Part shown: positions 30,192 through 37,399 of the stretch, in pieces
Layout: each line of letters starts with the position of its first letter
Numbering within the stretch: the stretch's first letter is position 1
DNA from: Candidatus Wallbacteria bacterium
GTDB taxonomy: Bacteria > Muiribacteriota > JAQTZZ01
NCBI GenBank assembly: GCA_028687545.1
Contig: JAQTZZ010000037.1
Span: forward strand, 1-37,399
Direction: 5' to 3'
DNA: 37,399 nucleotides
Program-made: the position numbers and the translations under genes
The notes under the pieces: model-generated
Databases searched by the model: none
Seen by the model: the letters and a program-made list of their open reading frames with translations, nothing else
Told to the model about the DNA's origin: nothing

Positions 30192-32375
30192 ATGAACAAA
30201 TTCATTTTCCGATTACTGCTCACCTTCACGATCCTGATCATATGTATTGCATCTGTTGTTATCGGAGCATTCATTGGTGTTTATCATTCCCTGGAACAGG
30301 AAATTCCGGACATCTCGATCGTAACTTATCAACCGCCTCTGAATTCGATGATTTACGACTGCAAAGGCAGAGTTATTACGGAACTGCACAATGGGGGTGA
30401 AAACCGTTCCGAAAAAGCCAGGCTTACCGACATTCCAGTCTACCTGTCAAATGCCGTGATTGCGATCGAAGATGAACGTTTCTGGAAACATCACGGAATC
30501 GATCCTTATGCAAACTTGAGAGCGATCTGGGTAGACATCATGAAAAAAACTGCCGCTCAAGGTGCTTCCACGATTTCCCAGCAGCTTGCCCGCAATGCAT
30601 TTCTCACCGCTGAAAAGACCATCGAACGCAAGATCAAGGAAGCGATCGTCGCCCTGAAGATCGAAAAGCTTTTTTCCAAGGAAGAGATCCTGGAGAATTA
30701 CCTGAATCAGATCTATTTCGGTCCTCAGGCTTACGGAATAGTATCAGCAGCCCGGACCTACTTCAATAAAACCCCGTCACAGCTCACTTTGCTGGAGTCG
30801 GCGGTGCTGGCTGGTCTGATCAGAAACCCATCCTATTACTCCCCTTATAAGAATCCCAGCCGTACTCTGCAGCGCGCCAAGCTGGTGCTGTCGAAAATGC
30901 TTGAGCAGAAGCTGATCACCTGGATGGATTATGAGAACGCCCTCAAACAACCCCTGCAGCTCAATTTTGAGAAAAAATTCCTTCCTCCTGCTCCCTATTT
31001 TGTGTTCGAATATCTGATGCCCCTTCTTACCAAGTCCTTTGACGAGAAAAAAATTCTTACAGGAGGCTGGAAGATTTATACCACGCTGGATTTGGATATC
31101 CAGCAATCTGCTGACGAAGCTTTCAGAAATGCGGAAATTTTCAAGGAACTCCACGATCTGCCTGACAACAGAATCGACGGTTGTCTGATCTGCCTGGAAA
31201 CATCCACATCCAAAATCAGAGCCATGGTGGGAGGAAAGAGTTATCTGGAATCCAAATTCAACCGGACTGTGATTGCACGCAGACAAATGGGATCTGCCTT
31301 CAAGCCTTTCATCTATCTGGCGGCAATGAATGCCCGCATCCCTCCGAACAAAATCGTGGATGACGAACCACATTCATATCCTGTCCCAGGAACCAACCAG
31401 ATCTGGTCACCGCACAATTATCAGGAAAAATATCATGGCCCAACCACTCTGATCGACGCCATTGTCGGATCATACAACATGGCCACGATTGAACTTCTCC
31501 GCCTGGTTGGATGCCAGCCTGTAATCGATATCGCCAGAAAACTTGGTCTGACCAGCAAACTTGAGGCAAGGCTTTCCATGGCTCTGGGCTCATATGAAGC
31601 CATCCCCCTTGAAATCGCCGAATGTTATGCCAGCATCGCCAGGATGGGAATCTCAAGCCCCTCCATCGGCATCGAGCGGGTGGAAGACAAGGACGGCAAC
31701 ATACTGCTGGAAAACAACTTCAAAGGACTGCAATCAGTCTCACCCCAAGCGTGTTACGTAATTGTGGACCTGATGAAAAAAGTCAATGAATTCGGCACAG
31801 GCACCACAGCCAGGCTGGACAACCATGTATCTGCAGGAAAGACCGGCACCACCGACAACTATACCAATGCCTGGTATTGCGGCATCACCCCCGAATTCAC
31901 TTTTGTTACTTACATAGGTTTTGATACTCCCATCCCTATGGGAGGCAACCGTTCAGGCGGCCATGTGGCAGCTCCGATTTTTAAGGATTTCATGGAAAAG
32001 GCACTGAAAAACTACCCGCCAAGCAACTTTCCACGCCCGGATGGAGTTGTTGATGTGATGATCTGTCGAAATTCCGGCCTGCTCGCAACCGAGAGCTGTC
32101 CCAGAAAAATCACTCAGGCCTTCCTCGCAGGGACAGAACCTGACAGCGAATGCTCAGAGCACGGTGAAGGAGCCTCAACTGTCGAAGAAAATGATGAAGA
32201 AGCACCCACTGAAGACTCTCCTGATTTCGATGAATACGACCAGCTGAAAAAGGGAACCGGAACTGAGACAGGTATCTCCCAAGATACCACTACCAGCAAC
32301 TCTGCCGGTGAAATCCCGAGCGGGGTTCAAGATGATGGCTCACAAAACGAAGATCAGGATAACGGTGGGTTTTAA
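30192..32375 (+). CDS. class A penicillin-binding protein (PBP1A type)
   Basis: Bifunctional peptidoglycan synthase, anchored in the cytoplasmic membrane and acting outside it. 727 residues with one N-terminal membrane helix (about 7-30). The glycosyltransferase domain (about 60-230) carries EDERFWKHHGID with catalytic Glu93, QGASTISQQLARN, KIKEAIVALKIE and NYLNQIYFG. The transpeptidase domain holds S368-AFK (RQMGSAFKPF), S427-Y-N429 and K550-T-G, so all three active-site motifs are intact. The last 75 residues are low-complexity and acidic (Glu, Asp, Thr, Ser). The ribosome-binding site is weak (AAGACGA), and no promoter separates it from the tRNAs, so it may rely on read-through from them. 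It converges on whiA with an 8-base gap and no visible terminator. Confidence 0.93.
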   Translation: MNKFIFRLLLTFTILIICIASVVIGAFIGVYHSLEQEIPDISIVTYQPPLNSMIYDCKGRVITELHNGGENRSEKARLTDIPVYLSNAVIAIEDERFWKHHGIDPYANLRAIWVDIMKKTAAQGASTISQQLARNAFLTAEKTIERKIKEAIVALKIEKLFSKEEILENYLNQIYFGPQAYGIVSAARTYFNKTPSQLTLLESAVLAGLIRNPSYYSPYKNPSRTLQRAKLVLSKMLEQKLITWMDYENALKQPLQLNFEKKFLPPAPYFVFEYLMPLLTKSFDEKKILTGGWKIYTTLDLDIQQSADEAFRNAEIFKELHDLPDNRIDGCLICLETSTSKIRAMVGGKSYLESKFNRTVIARRQMGSAFKPFIYLAAMNARIPPNKIVDDEPHSYPVPGTNQIWSPHNYQEKYHGPTTLIDAIVGSYNMATIELLRLVGCQPVIDIARKLGLTSKLEARLSMALGSYEAIPLEIAECYASIARMGISSPSIGIERVEDKDGNILLENNFKGLQSVSPQACYVIVDLMKKVNEFGTGTTARLDNHVSAGKTGTTDNYTNAWYCGITPEFTFVTYIGFDTPIPMGGNRSGGHVAAPIFKDFMEKALKNYPPSNFPRPDGVVDVMICRNSGLLATESCPRKITQAFLAGTEPDSECSEHGEGASTVEENDEEAPTEDSPDFDEYDQLKKGTGTETGISQDTTTSNSAGEIPSGVQDDGSQNEDQDNGGF

Positions 32376-32383
32376 AAAAACGT

Positions 32384-33331
32384 TCAGCTGACTTTCAAAT
32401 CAGTAATTTCCAGAAAAATGTTCCTGATTTCCCTGAAACAATGATTGAGTGAAGACTTTGTAAATTTACCTCCACTTTTTTCGGCAAGTTCAGAAAGGCT
32501 GAGGCAAGGGTTCCAAATCCTGAGCAGCGCGGCATCCTTCAGCCTTTTATTAATATTTTCCAGACCTATCCCGCTTTTAATGGCTTCAATCCAGTAAAGC
32601 TGTTTGCTTGAACTGGTCACAATTTTTTTTAGATTCCCTGTCTCGCAGTTGACAAGCCTGTTGGTCAGATTCTTGATTTCCATCATGATATTCCTGTCTT
32701 CCAGAAATAGAATGGAACGGTTGAGGGAAAATCCATCCAGAAATTTCTCAGCCACACTTTTACCTTTTCCCACCAACAGATACAGCTTCCTGAGCGTATA
32801 TATTTTCAGTAAAAGCCCCAGGTCTTCCCTGCCGATTTTTCTGATTCTGTTAAGCACGGCCCGGTCGTGGTGGAAAATTTCAATTGTAAACGGGGCCGAA
32901 AGCTGCAAAGTTCCGCAGAGGAGAAAAATCATGGCGAAGTAGTTCCTGCGGCAGCAGCCGGAGACAAGCGGCCGTTCCAGAGTTTCCGAGAGAATTTCAG
33001 CTGAAGGTACCTCTATTTCCAGGAAATAGGTGTTGTCTTTTTTCAAAGTGTTCTTGCGCCGGTAGCTGACAACTACCCGGCCCAGGTGCCGCTTCAAAAG
33101 TGGTGTCAGAAATTTCAGCACTTCAGGATTGCTGCTTTTCAGCTCCAGTTTAATTCCTTCCCGGTAATACTTGGCAAAGCCGATTGATTTAAGAGCCGCC
33201 TGGATCATGACTTGAGCGCAGCAAGCTGAGGATACAGCCGAAAGTGAATGCAGCAATTCCCGCTTTACTTCCGCAGAGCTGTCAAAACTTCTGTCATTTG
33301 GATCTGGTTTCCGCAATCTGTTACTACTCAT
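32384..33331 (-). CDS. whiA: WhiA-family DNA-binding protein
   Basis: WhiA proteins join a LAGLIDADG homing-endonuclease-like fold, without nuclease activity, to a C-terminal helix-turn-helix. They control sporulation or division genes in Gram-positive bacteria. Recognition here rests on the C-terminal half: TNRLVNCETGNLKK, a QLYWIEAIKSGIGLENI stretch, LLRIWNPCLSLSELAEKSGGK and SLNHCFREI, which match WhiA motif by motif, and on AEVKRELL near the N-terminus. The central part is diverged. I start at the ATG (315 residues); the open frame extends to a TTG at 33364 directly after the TPR gene's stop, which would add 11 residues. It is the last gene of the recJ-apt-HEAT-TPR operon. Confidence 0.85.
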   Translation of the reverse strand: MSSNRLRKPDPNDRSFDSSAEVKRELLHSLSAVSSACCAQVMIQAALKSIGFAKYYREGIKLELKSSNPEVLKFLTPLLKRHLGRVVVSYRRKNTLKKDNTYFLEIEVPSAEILSETLERPLVSGCCRRNYFAMIFLLCGTLQLSAPFTIEIFHHDRAVLNRIRKIGREDLGLLLKIYTLRKLYLLVGKGKSVAEKFLDGFSLNRSILFLEDRNIMMEIKNLTNRLVNCETGNLKKIVTSSSKQLYWIEAIKSGIGLENINKRLKDAALLRIWNPCLSLSELAEKSGGKFTKSSLNHCFREIRNIFLEITDLKVS

Positions 33332-33364
33332 TATCTGGACTGATTCCTGTGGAACATGTGCCAA

Positions 33365-34543
33365 TCAACTGCCGGATTTTAAACTCCCATGTCTTTCACA
33401 TTTCCAGACGCTCCGGTCAGGCTGATACTCAAAACCCTGAGGGCACAGAATTCTTGCTTCAGGGCAGAGCTGGCTTTCAAGAGCTTCCTTGGTCGGAATT
33501 TTTTCAGGTGTCTTCAGCCTGAATAAAAAATCTGCTGCAATCAGAACCCTCTGATTCTCGTAACAGATCTGCCTGCTTCTTTCCATATATGCGTTCTTGA
33601 TTTCAGGAATGTAATAAAAAACAGCCGGTTCAACTTCATCGTCCTGTGTCAGGACTCTATCACCGCTCTGCCTGCTGGTTGAAATGTCGATGACAGTCTG
33701 AAGTTCACGCTCTGTAAAATAAGCAAGGTCTTTGAGAGTAACCTTGTTCTGGTAATTCTTGACTTCATTGAGAAGCGCAAAACCAAGATTCAGCAGAGAA
33801 TTCTGATAATACCCGTTTAAGAAGTCATAAACCTGCCTGATCTGGTCTGGGTCCGGATTTTTCAGCAGAGCCTGGCTGTCCAGCAGCGACAGATAGTTTT
33901 TAGCGCCCTCGTAGTCTTCCCATTTTTCAAGTATTTTTACCACTCCAATATAAGCTGAGATGAAATCCGGATCTTTCTTCAGAACAGATTTGAAGGAGTC
34001 GAGGGCTTCCCTCTTTTTCCCTAGATGCAGAAAATTGAGTCCGATCAGATAGTCCAGCGAGGTTCTGTTCACACCGCCTTTCAAAGCTTTTTCAAACCAG
34101 CTCTGCGCTTTCTGATAATTCTCCTGATAATAATAAGATTCACCCATACTGGCAAAATACTCAGGGTTGTCGGGAGACAGTTCCAGAGCCCGGACAATCA
34201 GGCTCTGCCCGATTGAATCAGCAATGTGCTGGCGGATCAGAAGCAATCCGAGATTATTCAGGGCTTCACAGTAGTCAGGGATTATTTCAAGTGCTTTCTC
34301 GTATGAGGCCTTGGCATCAGAATATTTCTTGAGTTTTTCCTGACAGAGACCGATATTGTTAAGTATTTCAGGGGACTGGGGACAGAGGTCGCGCGCCTGT
34401 AAAAAATTAAACAGTGAGTCCTCATACTTACTTTCCTTGTAATACTCCCGCCCCAGATTGAAATAATTTTCCAGAAGATCCCTGGTAAACCCGGGTGCTG
34501 CTAGAAGTAGACACCACACTACTAGAATCTTAAGTGTGTTCAC
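33365..34543 (-). CDS. exported TPR-repeat protein
   Basis: 392 residues from the GTG at 34543, chosen because it opens a good signal peptide (NTLKILVVWCLLLAAPGFT). The in-frame ATG at 34588 would put 15 residues, including several charged ones, before it. TPR motifs run from about residue 25 to 230 (for example NNIGLCQEKLKKYSDAKASY and ALNNLGLLL). The rest is helical, and the C-terminus has CPEARILCPQGFEYQPD...WKCERHG, a CP-x-G-x-x-Y...C-x-x-HG pattern that recalls the ends of pilin-like proteins in some environmental phyla. Probably a scaffold on the outer side of the cytoplasmic membrane. It overlaps the upstream HEAT gene by 14 bases. Confidence 0.72.
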   Translation of the reverse strand: MNTLKILVVWCLLLAAPGFTRDLLENYFNLGREYYKESKYEDSLFNFLQARDLCPQSPEILNNIGLCQEKLKKYSDAKASYEKALEIIPDYCEALNNLGLLLIRQHIADSIGQSLIVRALELSPDNPEYFASMGESYYYQENYQKAQSWFEKALKGGVNRTSLDYLIGLNFLHLGKKREALDSFKSVLKKDPDFISAYIGVVKILEKWEDYEGAKNYLSLLDSQALLKNPDPDQIRQVYDFLNGYYQNSLLNLGFALLNEVKNYQNKVTLKDLAYFTERELQTVIDISTSRQSGDRVLTQDDEVEPAVFYYIPEIKNAYMERSRQICYENQRVLIAADFLFRLKTPEKIPTKEALESQLCPEARILCPQGFEYQPDRSVWKCERHGSLKSGS

Positions 34544-35483
34544 GGATCTTTTCAATGGCAGCCTCTGCTTCCAGGCGGATTTCACCATTCGGATGCTGGA
34601 GATATTTTACGATCTGGCCCAGCGATTTTTCATTGCCGATTTCTCCGATGGCTATGATCAGCTCCTTGAGATGCTCGTCAGTCTCTTTATTTTCGGAAAT
34701 TCTTTTGTAAATAGCCGGCAGCGCTTCTTCACCGATTTTTTTCAATGCTTCGATCGCGTTACGATTCACAACCCAGAACTGGTCTCCGATCACAGCCACC
34801 AGTTCTCCTATCGCTGATTTTTCCTTCAGCTCACCAAGCACCCAGCAGGCGGAAGCCCGCATCCATTCGTTCCTGTCTTTCAGCATTCCTCTCAACAGTT
34901 CCACGGATTTTTCCCGGTCGAAGCGTGAGAGGGTCTTGGCTGCATTAGCCCTGATTCTGTTGCTGGTATCCCTGAAGAACGGGGAGATAATCGGCAAAAT
35001 CTCGGTATCTCCAATCAAATCCAGTGCTTCGATGGCATTTGCCCTTACCCGTTCGTCGGCATCCTTTAGATAAATTGCGATCATAGGTACGTGTGACTTG
35101 TTTCCAAGCTGGCCCAGTACCATGATGGCAGTGGCCCGAACCCGTATGTCCTTCTCGTCCTGCATGAATTGTATGAGATAGTCCACGCACCGCTTGTCAC
35201 CAATTTTCCCCAGTGATTCCAAGATCTGGAGTCGAATCAGCGGATTCGGATCTGCAAAGGACTGAATCAGCTGATCAATGGATTTCGCTGATTTCACCTT
35301 CCCCAGAGCTTTTATCGCCATATAGCGGACATTCTCATTTCTGTCATCCAGGCATCCGATGAGCAGGTCTTCTACGACATACGCAGGGAAAAACTGCAGT
35401 TCCTGCAGGGCCAGAAAACGCTTTTCCCACTCTTTGGACTTCAGGTCAAGCTTGTATTCATCAAGGCTTTTATAATCTACCAT
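34530..35483 (-). CDS. HEAT-repeat protein
   Basis: 317 residues made almost wholly of about eight HEAT repeats of 30-32 residues (RVRATAIMVLGQLGNKSHV, RVRANAIEALDLIGDTEI and so on), PBS-lyase-like in character. No signal peptide, so cytoplasmic. Such solenoids act as protein-binding scaffolds; no partner can be named. The repeats are close to those at the N-terminus of the STAND protein (RVRANA motif). ATG start with GGAG upstream. The gene sits between apt and the TPR gene with short or negative spacing, as part of one operon. Confidence 0.85.
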   Translation of the reverse strand: MVDYKSLDEYKLDLKSKEWEKRFLALQELQFFPAYVVEDLLIGCLDDRNENVRYMAIKALGKVKSAKSIDQLIQSFADPNPLIRLQILESLGKIGDKRCVDYLIQFMQDEKDIRVRATAIMVLGQLGNKSHVPMIAIYLKDADERVRANAIEALDLIGDTEILPIISPFFRDTSNRIRANAAKTLSRFDREKSVELLRGMLKDRNEWMRASACWVLGELKEKSAIGELVAVIGDQFWVVNRNAIEALKKIGEEALPAIYKRISENKETDEHLKELIIAIGEIGNEKSLGQIVKYLQHPNGEIRLEAEAAIEKIREHT

Positions 35484-35495
35484 GACATCTCCAGG

Positions 35496-36008
35496 TTAAT
35501 AAGTGATAAAGCTCTTTACGGGTGCGGTGAGCTTTTTTCTGCCGTTAAGAAATCCGAGTTCGATCAGGAAGAGATGGGTGACCGGTGTGGCGCAGAGTTT
35601 TTTCACCAGGCTCTCTATCGCTTCGGCTGTCCCTCCGGTTGCCAGCAGATCGTCGATGATTGCGACTCTCTGCCCGATCTTCAAGGCATCCTTGTGAATG
35701 CAGATCGTATCCTGCCCGTACTCCAGGTCATAGGTGACGCAAACCGTTTCAGACGGAAGTTTCCCGGCCTTTCGGACAGGTATGAACGGTACGCCAAGCT
35801 GTACTGAAAGTGGAGCTCCAAAGATGAAACCTCTTGATTCCGCAGCCACAATCGCCTCTATCTTGAATTCATTTAAATATGATTTCATCTTGCGGATTAC
35901 CTGCCGAAACACCAGGGGATTGGAAAGCAGCGGAGTGATGTCTTTAAAAATGATACCCTTTTTAGGAAAATCCGGGACATCACGGATCGATTTTTTCCAC
36001 TTTTCCAT
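35496..36008 (-). CDS. apt: adenine phosphoribosyltransferase
   Basis: Converts adenine and PRPP to AMP and pyrophosphate (purine salvage, cytoplasm). 170 residues from the ATG at 36008, preceded by a strong GGAGGT; this start gives the usual Apt length, while an upstream ATG at 36026 lacks such a site. Motifs: RDVPDFPKKGIIFKDITPLL, VVAAESRGFIFGAPL, and the PRPP loop VAIIDDLLATGGTAEA. The start lies inside recJ (29-base overlap), so translation is probably coupled. A recJ-apt neighbourhood is familiar from other bacteria. Confidence 0.95.
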   Translation of the reverse strand: MEKWKKSIRDVPDFPKKGIIFKDITPLLSNPLVFRQVIRKMKSYLNEFKIEAIVAAESRGFIFGAPLSVQLGVPFIPVRKAGKLPSETVCVTYDLEYGQDTICIHKDALKIGQRVAIIDDLLATGGTAEAIESLVKKLCATPVTHLFLIELGFLNGRKKLTAPVKSFITY

Positions 36009-37399
36009 CTTCACCTCCGAAATCAAAAGTTTGATTGAAATTGATATCTTTAATCTTCAGTTGAACGCTTGTTTCATTCTGGAATCGGTTCAATGAAAGG
36101 CTGTAGGCAAGATTGATCGACTGTGCTGGCGAATAAAGTTTCTCATAAAAATTCTGCAGGTTGAATCCGATGCAGTTCAATTGTCTGCCGTTCTTCTTCA
36201 CTCTGAGCTTCAGATGTTTCTTGTTGTTGCCGACCAGGGAACTTTCCAGAACTGAAATGTCGTTGGTGACAAAAACAGGTTGCTGATTCTTCATGCCGAA
36301 AGGTGCCAGCGCTTCCAGTGATTGAATCAGCTCTTCGTTGATCTCGTTAAAATCGAGTTCGCTGTCAACCTGCAGATTAGGGAAAGGTACTTCCCCGCCT
36401 AATCTTTCAGCAACCAGCTCCTGAAATTTGGTTTTGAAAGTCTCTATGTTTTCCCTTTTAATCGTGAAACCTGCAGCCATTTCGTGCCCGCCGAATTTTT
36501 CCAGCAGATCAGAGCAGAGAGAAAGTTCCCTGTGGAGTGGAAAACCGTCGATCGAACGGGCAGACGCCCTGCCAATCTCTGAGTCGAAGGAGATGAGAAC
36601 CACAGGTCTGTAAAATTTTTCCTTGAGCTTGGAAGTCACTATCCCGATCACGCCTGCATGCCAGTCTTTTGAATAAAGCACTAAACCGGCTTCGTTCTGC
36701 AGATTGTCTTTGATAATGATCTGCTCAGCCTCACGCATAATGTCAAGCTCTATCTTCTGGCGGCGGCGGTTGATTTCGTCAAGCCTCCTGGCGAGAAAAG
36801 CTGCCTCTTCCTTGTTTTCCGTGGTCAGGAGCCTGACAGCCAGTTTAGGGTCGTCGATCCTCCCGCAGGCATTAATCCTGGGCGCCATTATGAAGGCCAC
36901 GTCGCTGGAATCGATGTCACCGGGAGAGAGCCCAGAGATCTTGATCAGGGCACTGACGCCGACATTATCGGTTTTTTTAAGTTTTTTTAATCCATACCTG
37001 GCAATGATCCTGTTTTCCCCGGTCAGAGGAACTATGTCGGCGATCGTGCCGAGTGCGACAAGATCAAGGTTGTTGTAAATATAATGGTCTGAAAAGTTGA
37101 AATCCTTCAGGAGTTTCTGGAAGAGTTTGAAAGCCACGCCCACTCCGGAGAGAAACTTGTAGGGGTATTTTTCGTCAGGACGTTTCGGATTAAGCACCGC
37201 CACAGCCGGCGGAAGCACGTCGAGGGGTTCGTGATGATCTGTAATGATCACGTCAATTCCCAGTTCTTTGGCAAACCTGACTTCTTCGACATTGGAGATC
37301 CCGCAGTCCACGGTAATGATCAGGTCATACACTGTCTGTTTCAATCTCTTGATTGAATCAATGTTCAGGCCGTAACCCATGCACTGGCGCTCAAGAATA
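35980..37399 (-). CDS. recJ: single-stranded-DNA exonuclease RecJ (5' end outside window)
   Basis: 5'-3' exonuclease on single-stranded DNA in recombination and mismatch repair. The reading frame is open to the window edge at 37399, and the first visible residues (ILERQC, then MGYGLN) correspond to the middle of the DHH domain, so the start codon lies outside. Visible parts: VDCGISN, the DHH motif ITDHHEP, GTIADIVPLTGENR, the DHHA1 domain with HAGVIGIV, GRASARSIDGFPLH and FGGHEMAAGF, and the C-terminal OB-fold region. It overlaps apt by 29 bases and leads the minus-strand operon as seen here. Confidence 0.93.
   Translation of the reverse strand, partial: ILERQCMGYGLNIDSIKRLKQTVYDLIITVDCGISNVEEVRFAKELGIDVIITDHHEPLDVLPPAVAVLNPKRPDEKYPYKFLSGVGVAFKLFQKLLKDFNFSDHYIYNNLDLVALGTIADIVPLTGENRIIARYGLKKLKKTDNVGVSALIKISGLSPGDIDSSDVAFIMAPRINACGRIDDPKLAVRLLTTENKEEAAFLARRLDEINRRRQKIELDIMREAEQIIIKDNLQNEAGLVLYSKDWHAGVIGIVTSKLKEKFYRPVVLISFDSEIGRASARSIDGFPLHRELSLCSDLLEKFGGHEMAAGFTIKRENIETFKTKFQELVAERLGGEVPFPNLQVDSELDFNEINEELIQSLEALAPFGMKNQQPVFVTNDISVLESSLVGNNKKHLKLRVKKNGRQLNCIGFNLQNFYEKLYSPAQSINLAYSLSLNRFQNETSVQLKIKDINFNQTFDFGGEDGKVEKIDP

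Overview
This window looks like a piece of a bacterial chromosome from an uncultured, diderm-like, free-living lineage. It carries a division and cell-wall block (murG-murC-ftsQ-ftsA-ftsZ), a class A penicillin-binding protein, MutS2, QueG, an RlmD-type methyltransferase, Apt, RecJ, a WhiA homologue and four tRNAs. HEAT and TPR proteins, clostripain-type proteases and giant STAND proteins alongside an ordinary core fit candidate phyla such as Wallbacteria or Riflebacteria. That placement is a guess from gene content, not a result. I see no phage, plasmid, IS or CRISPR signature.

Layout. (1) 1-2.2 kb: a Cys-rich DUF3795 protein, a possible 33-aa membrane peptide, and rlmD on the minus strand. 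(2) 2.3-9.6 kb: a 1749-aa STAND protein (HEAT repeats, a TEP1/NWD-like N-terminal domain, NACHT, zinc ribbon, seven WD40 repeats), followed by a secreted protein that resembles glycoside hydrolases. (3) 9.7-13.1 kb, minus strand: queG then mutS2. (4) 13.2-19.5 kb, plus strand: DUF2284 protein, murG, murC, a pair of long palindromes, ftsQ, ftsA, ftsZ and a bidirectional terminator. (5) 19.6-29.8 kb: an accessory block of exported proteins. It holds an alpha/beta-hydrolase-like protein, a lysozyme-like/amidase/SH3 wall hydrolase, a C25-like (caspase-fold) protease, a repeat-containing secreted protein, a clostripain (C11) protease and two small proteins. In their midst is a 904-aa NB-ARC/TPR regulator with a C-terminal OmpR-type winged helix. 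(6) 29.8-32.4 kb: tRNA-Val, Asp, Phe and Cys, then a PBP1A gene 16 bases downstream. (7) 32.4-37.4 kb, minus strand: recJ (5' end outside the window), apt, a HEAT protein, a TPR protein and whiA, packed as one operon.

The most interesting observation is in region 5. Five separate promoters, on both strands, carry the same element TTGTAACTGG placed 19 or 20 bases upstream of a recognisable -10 hexamer. At three of them the TTGTAAC core is repeated three times with an exact 10-base period. All five lie in front of genes for exported or very small proteins, and I found the full element nowhere else in the window. This looks like an undescribed regulon for secreted lytic enzymes. The STAND winged-helix regulator encoded inside the block, in an apparent operon with the C25-like protease, is the obvious candidate to bind the repeats. 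The link between regulator and sites is inference.

Other notable points: the TEP1/NWD-like giant STAND protein whose WD40 array ends at a stop codon followed by an in-frame relic of the next WD40 strand; two adjacent long palindromes between murC and ftsQ, one of which buries the ftsQ ribosome-binding site; promoter geometry implying leaderless mRNAs for rlmD and the STAND regulator; and three plausible small genes of 33-53 codons.
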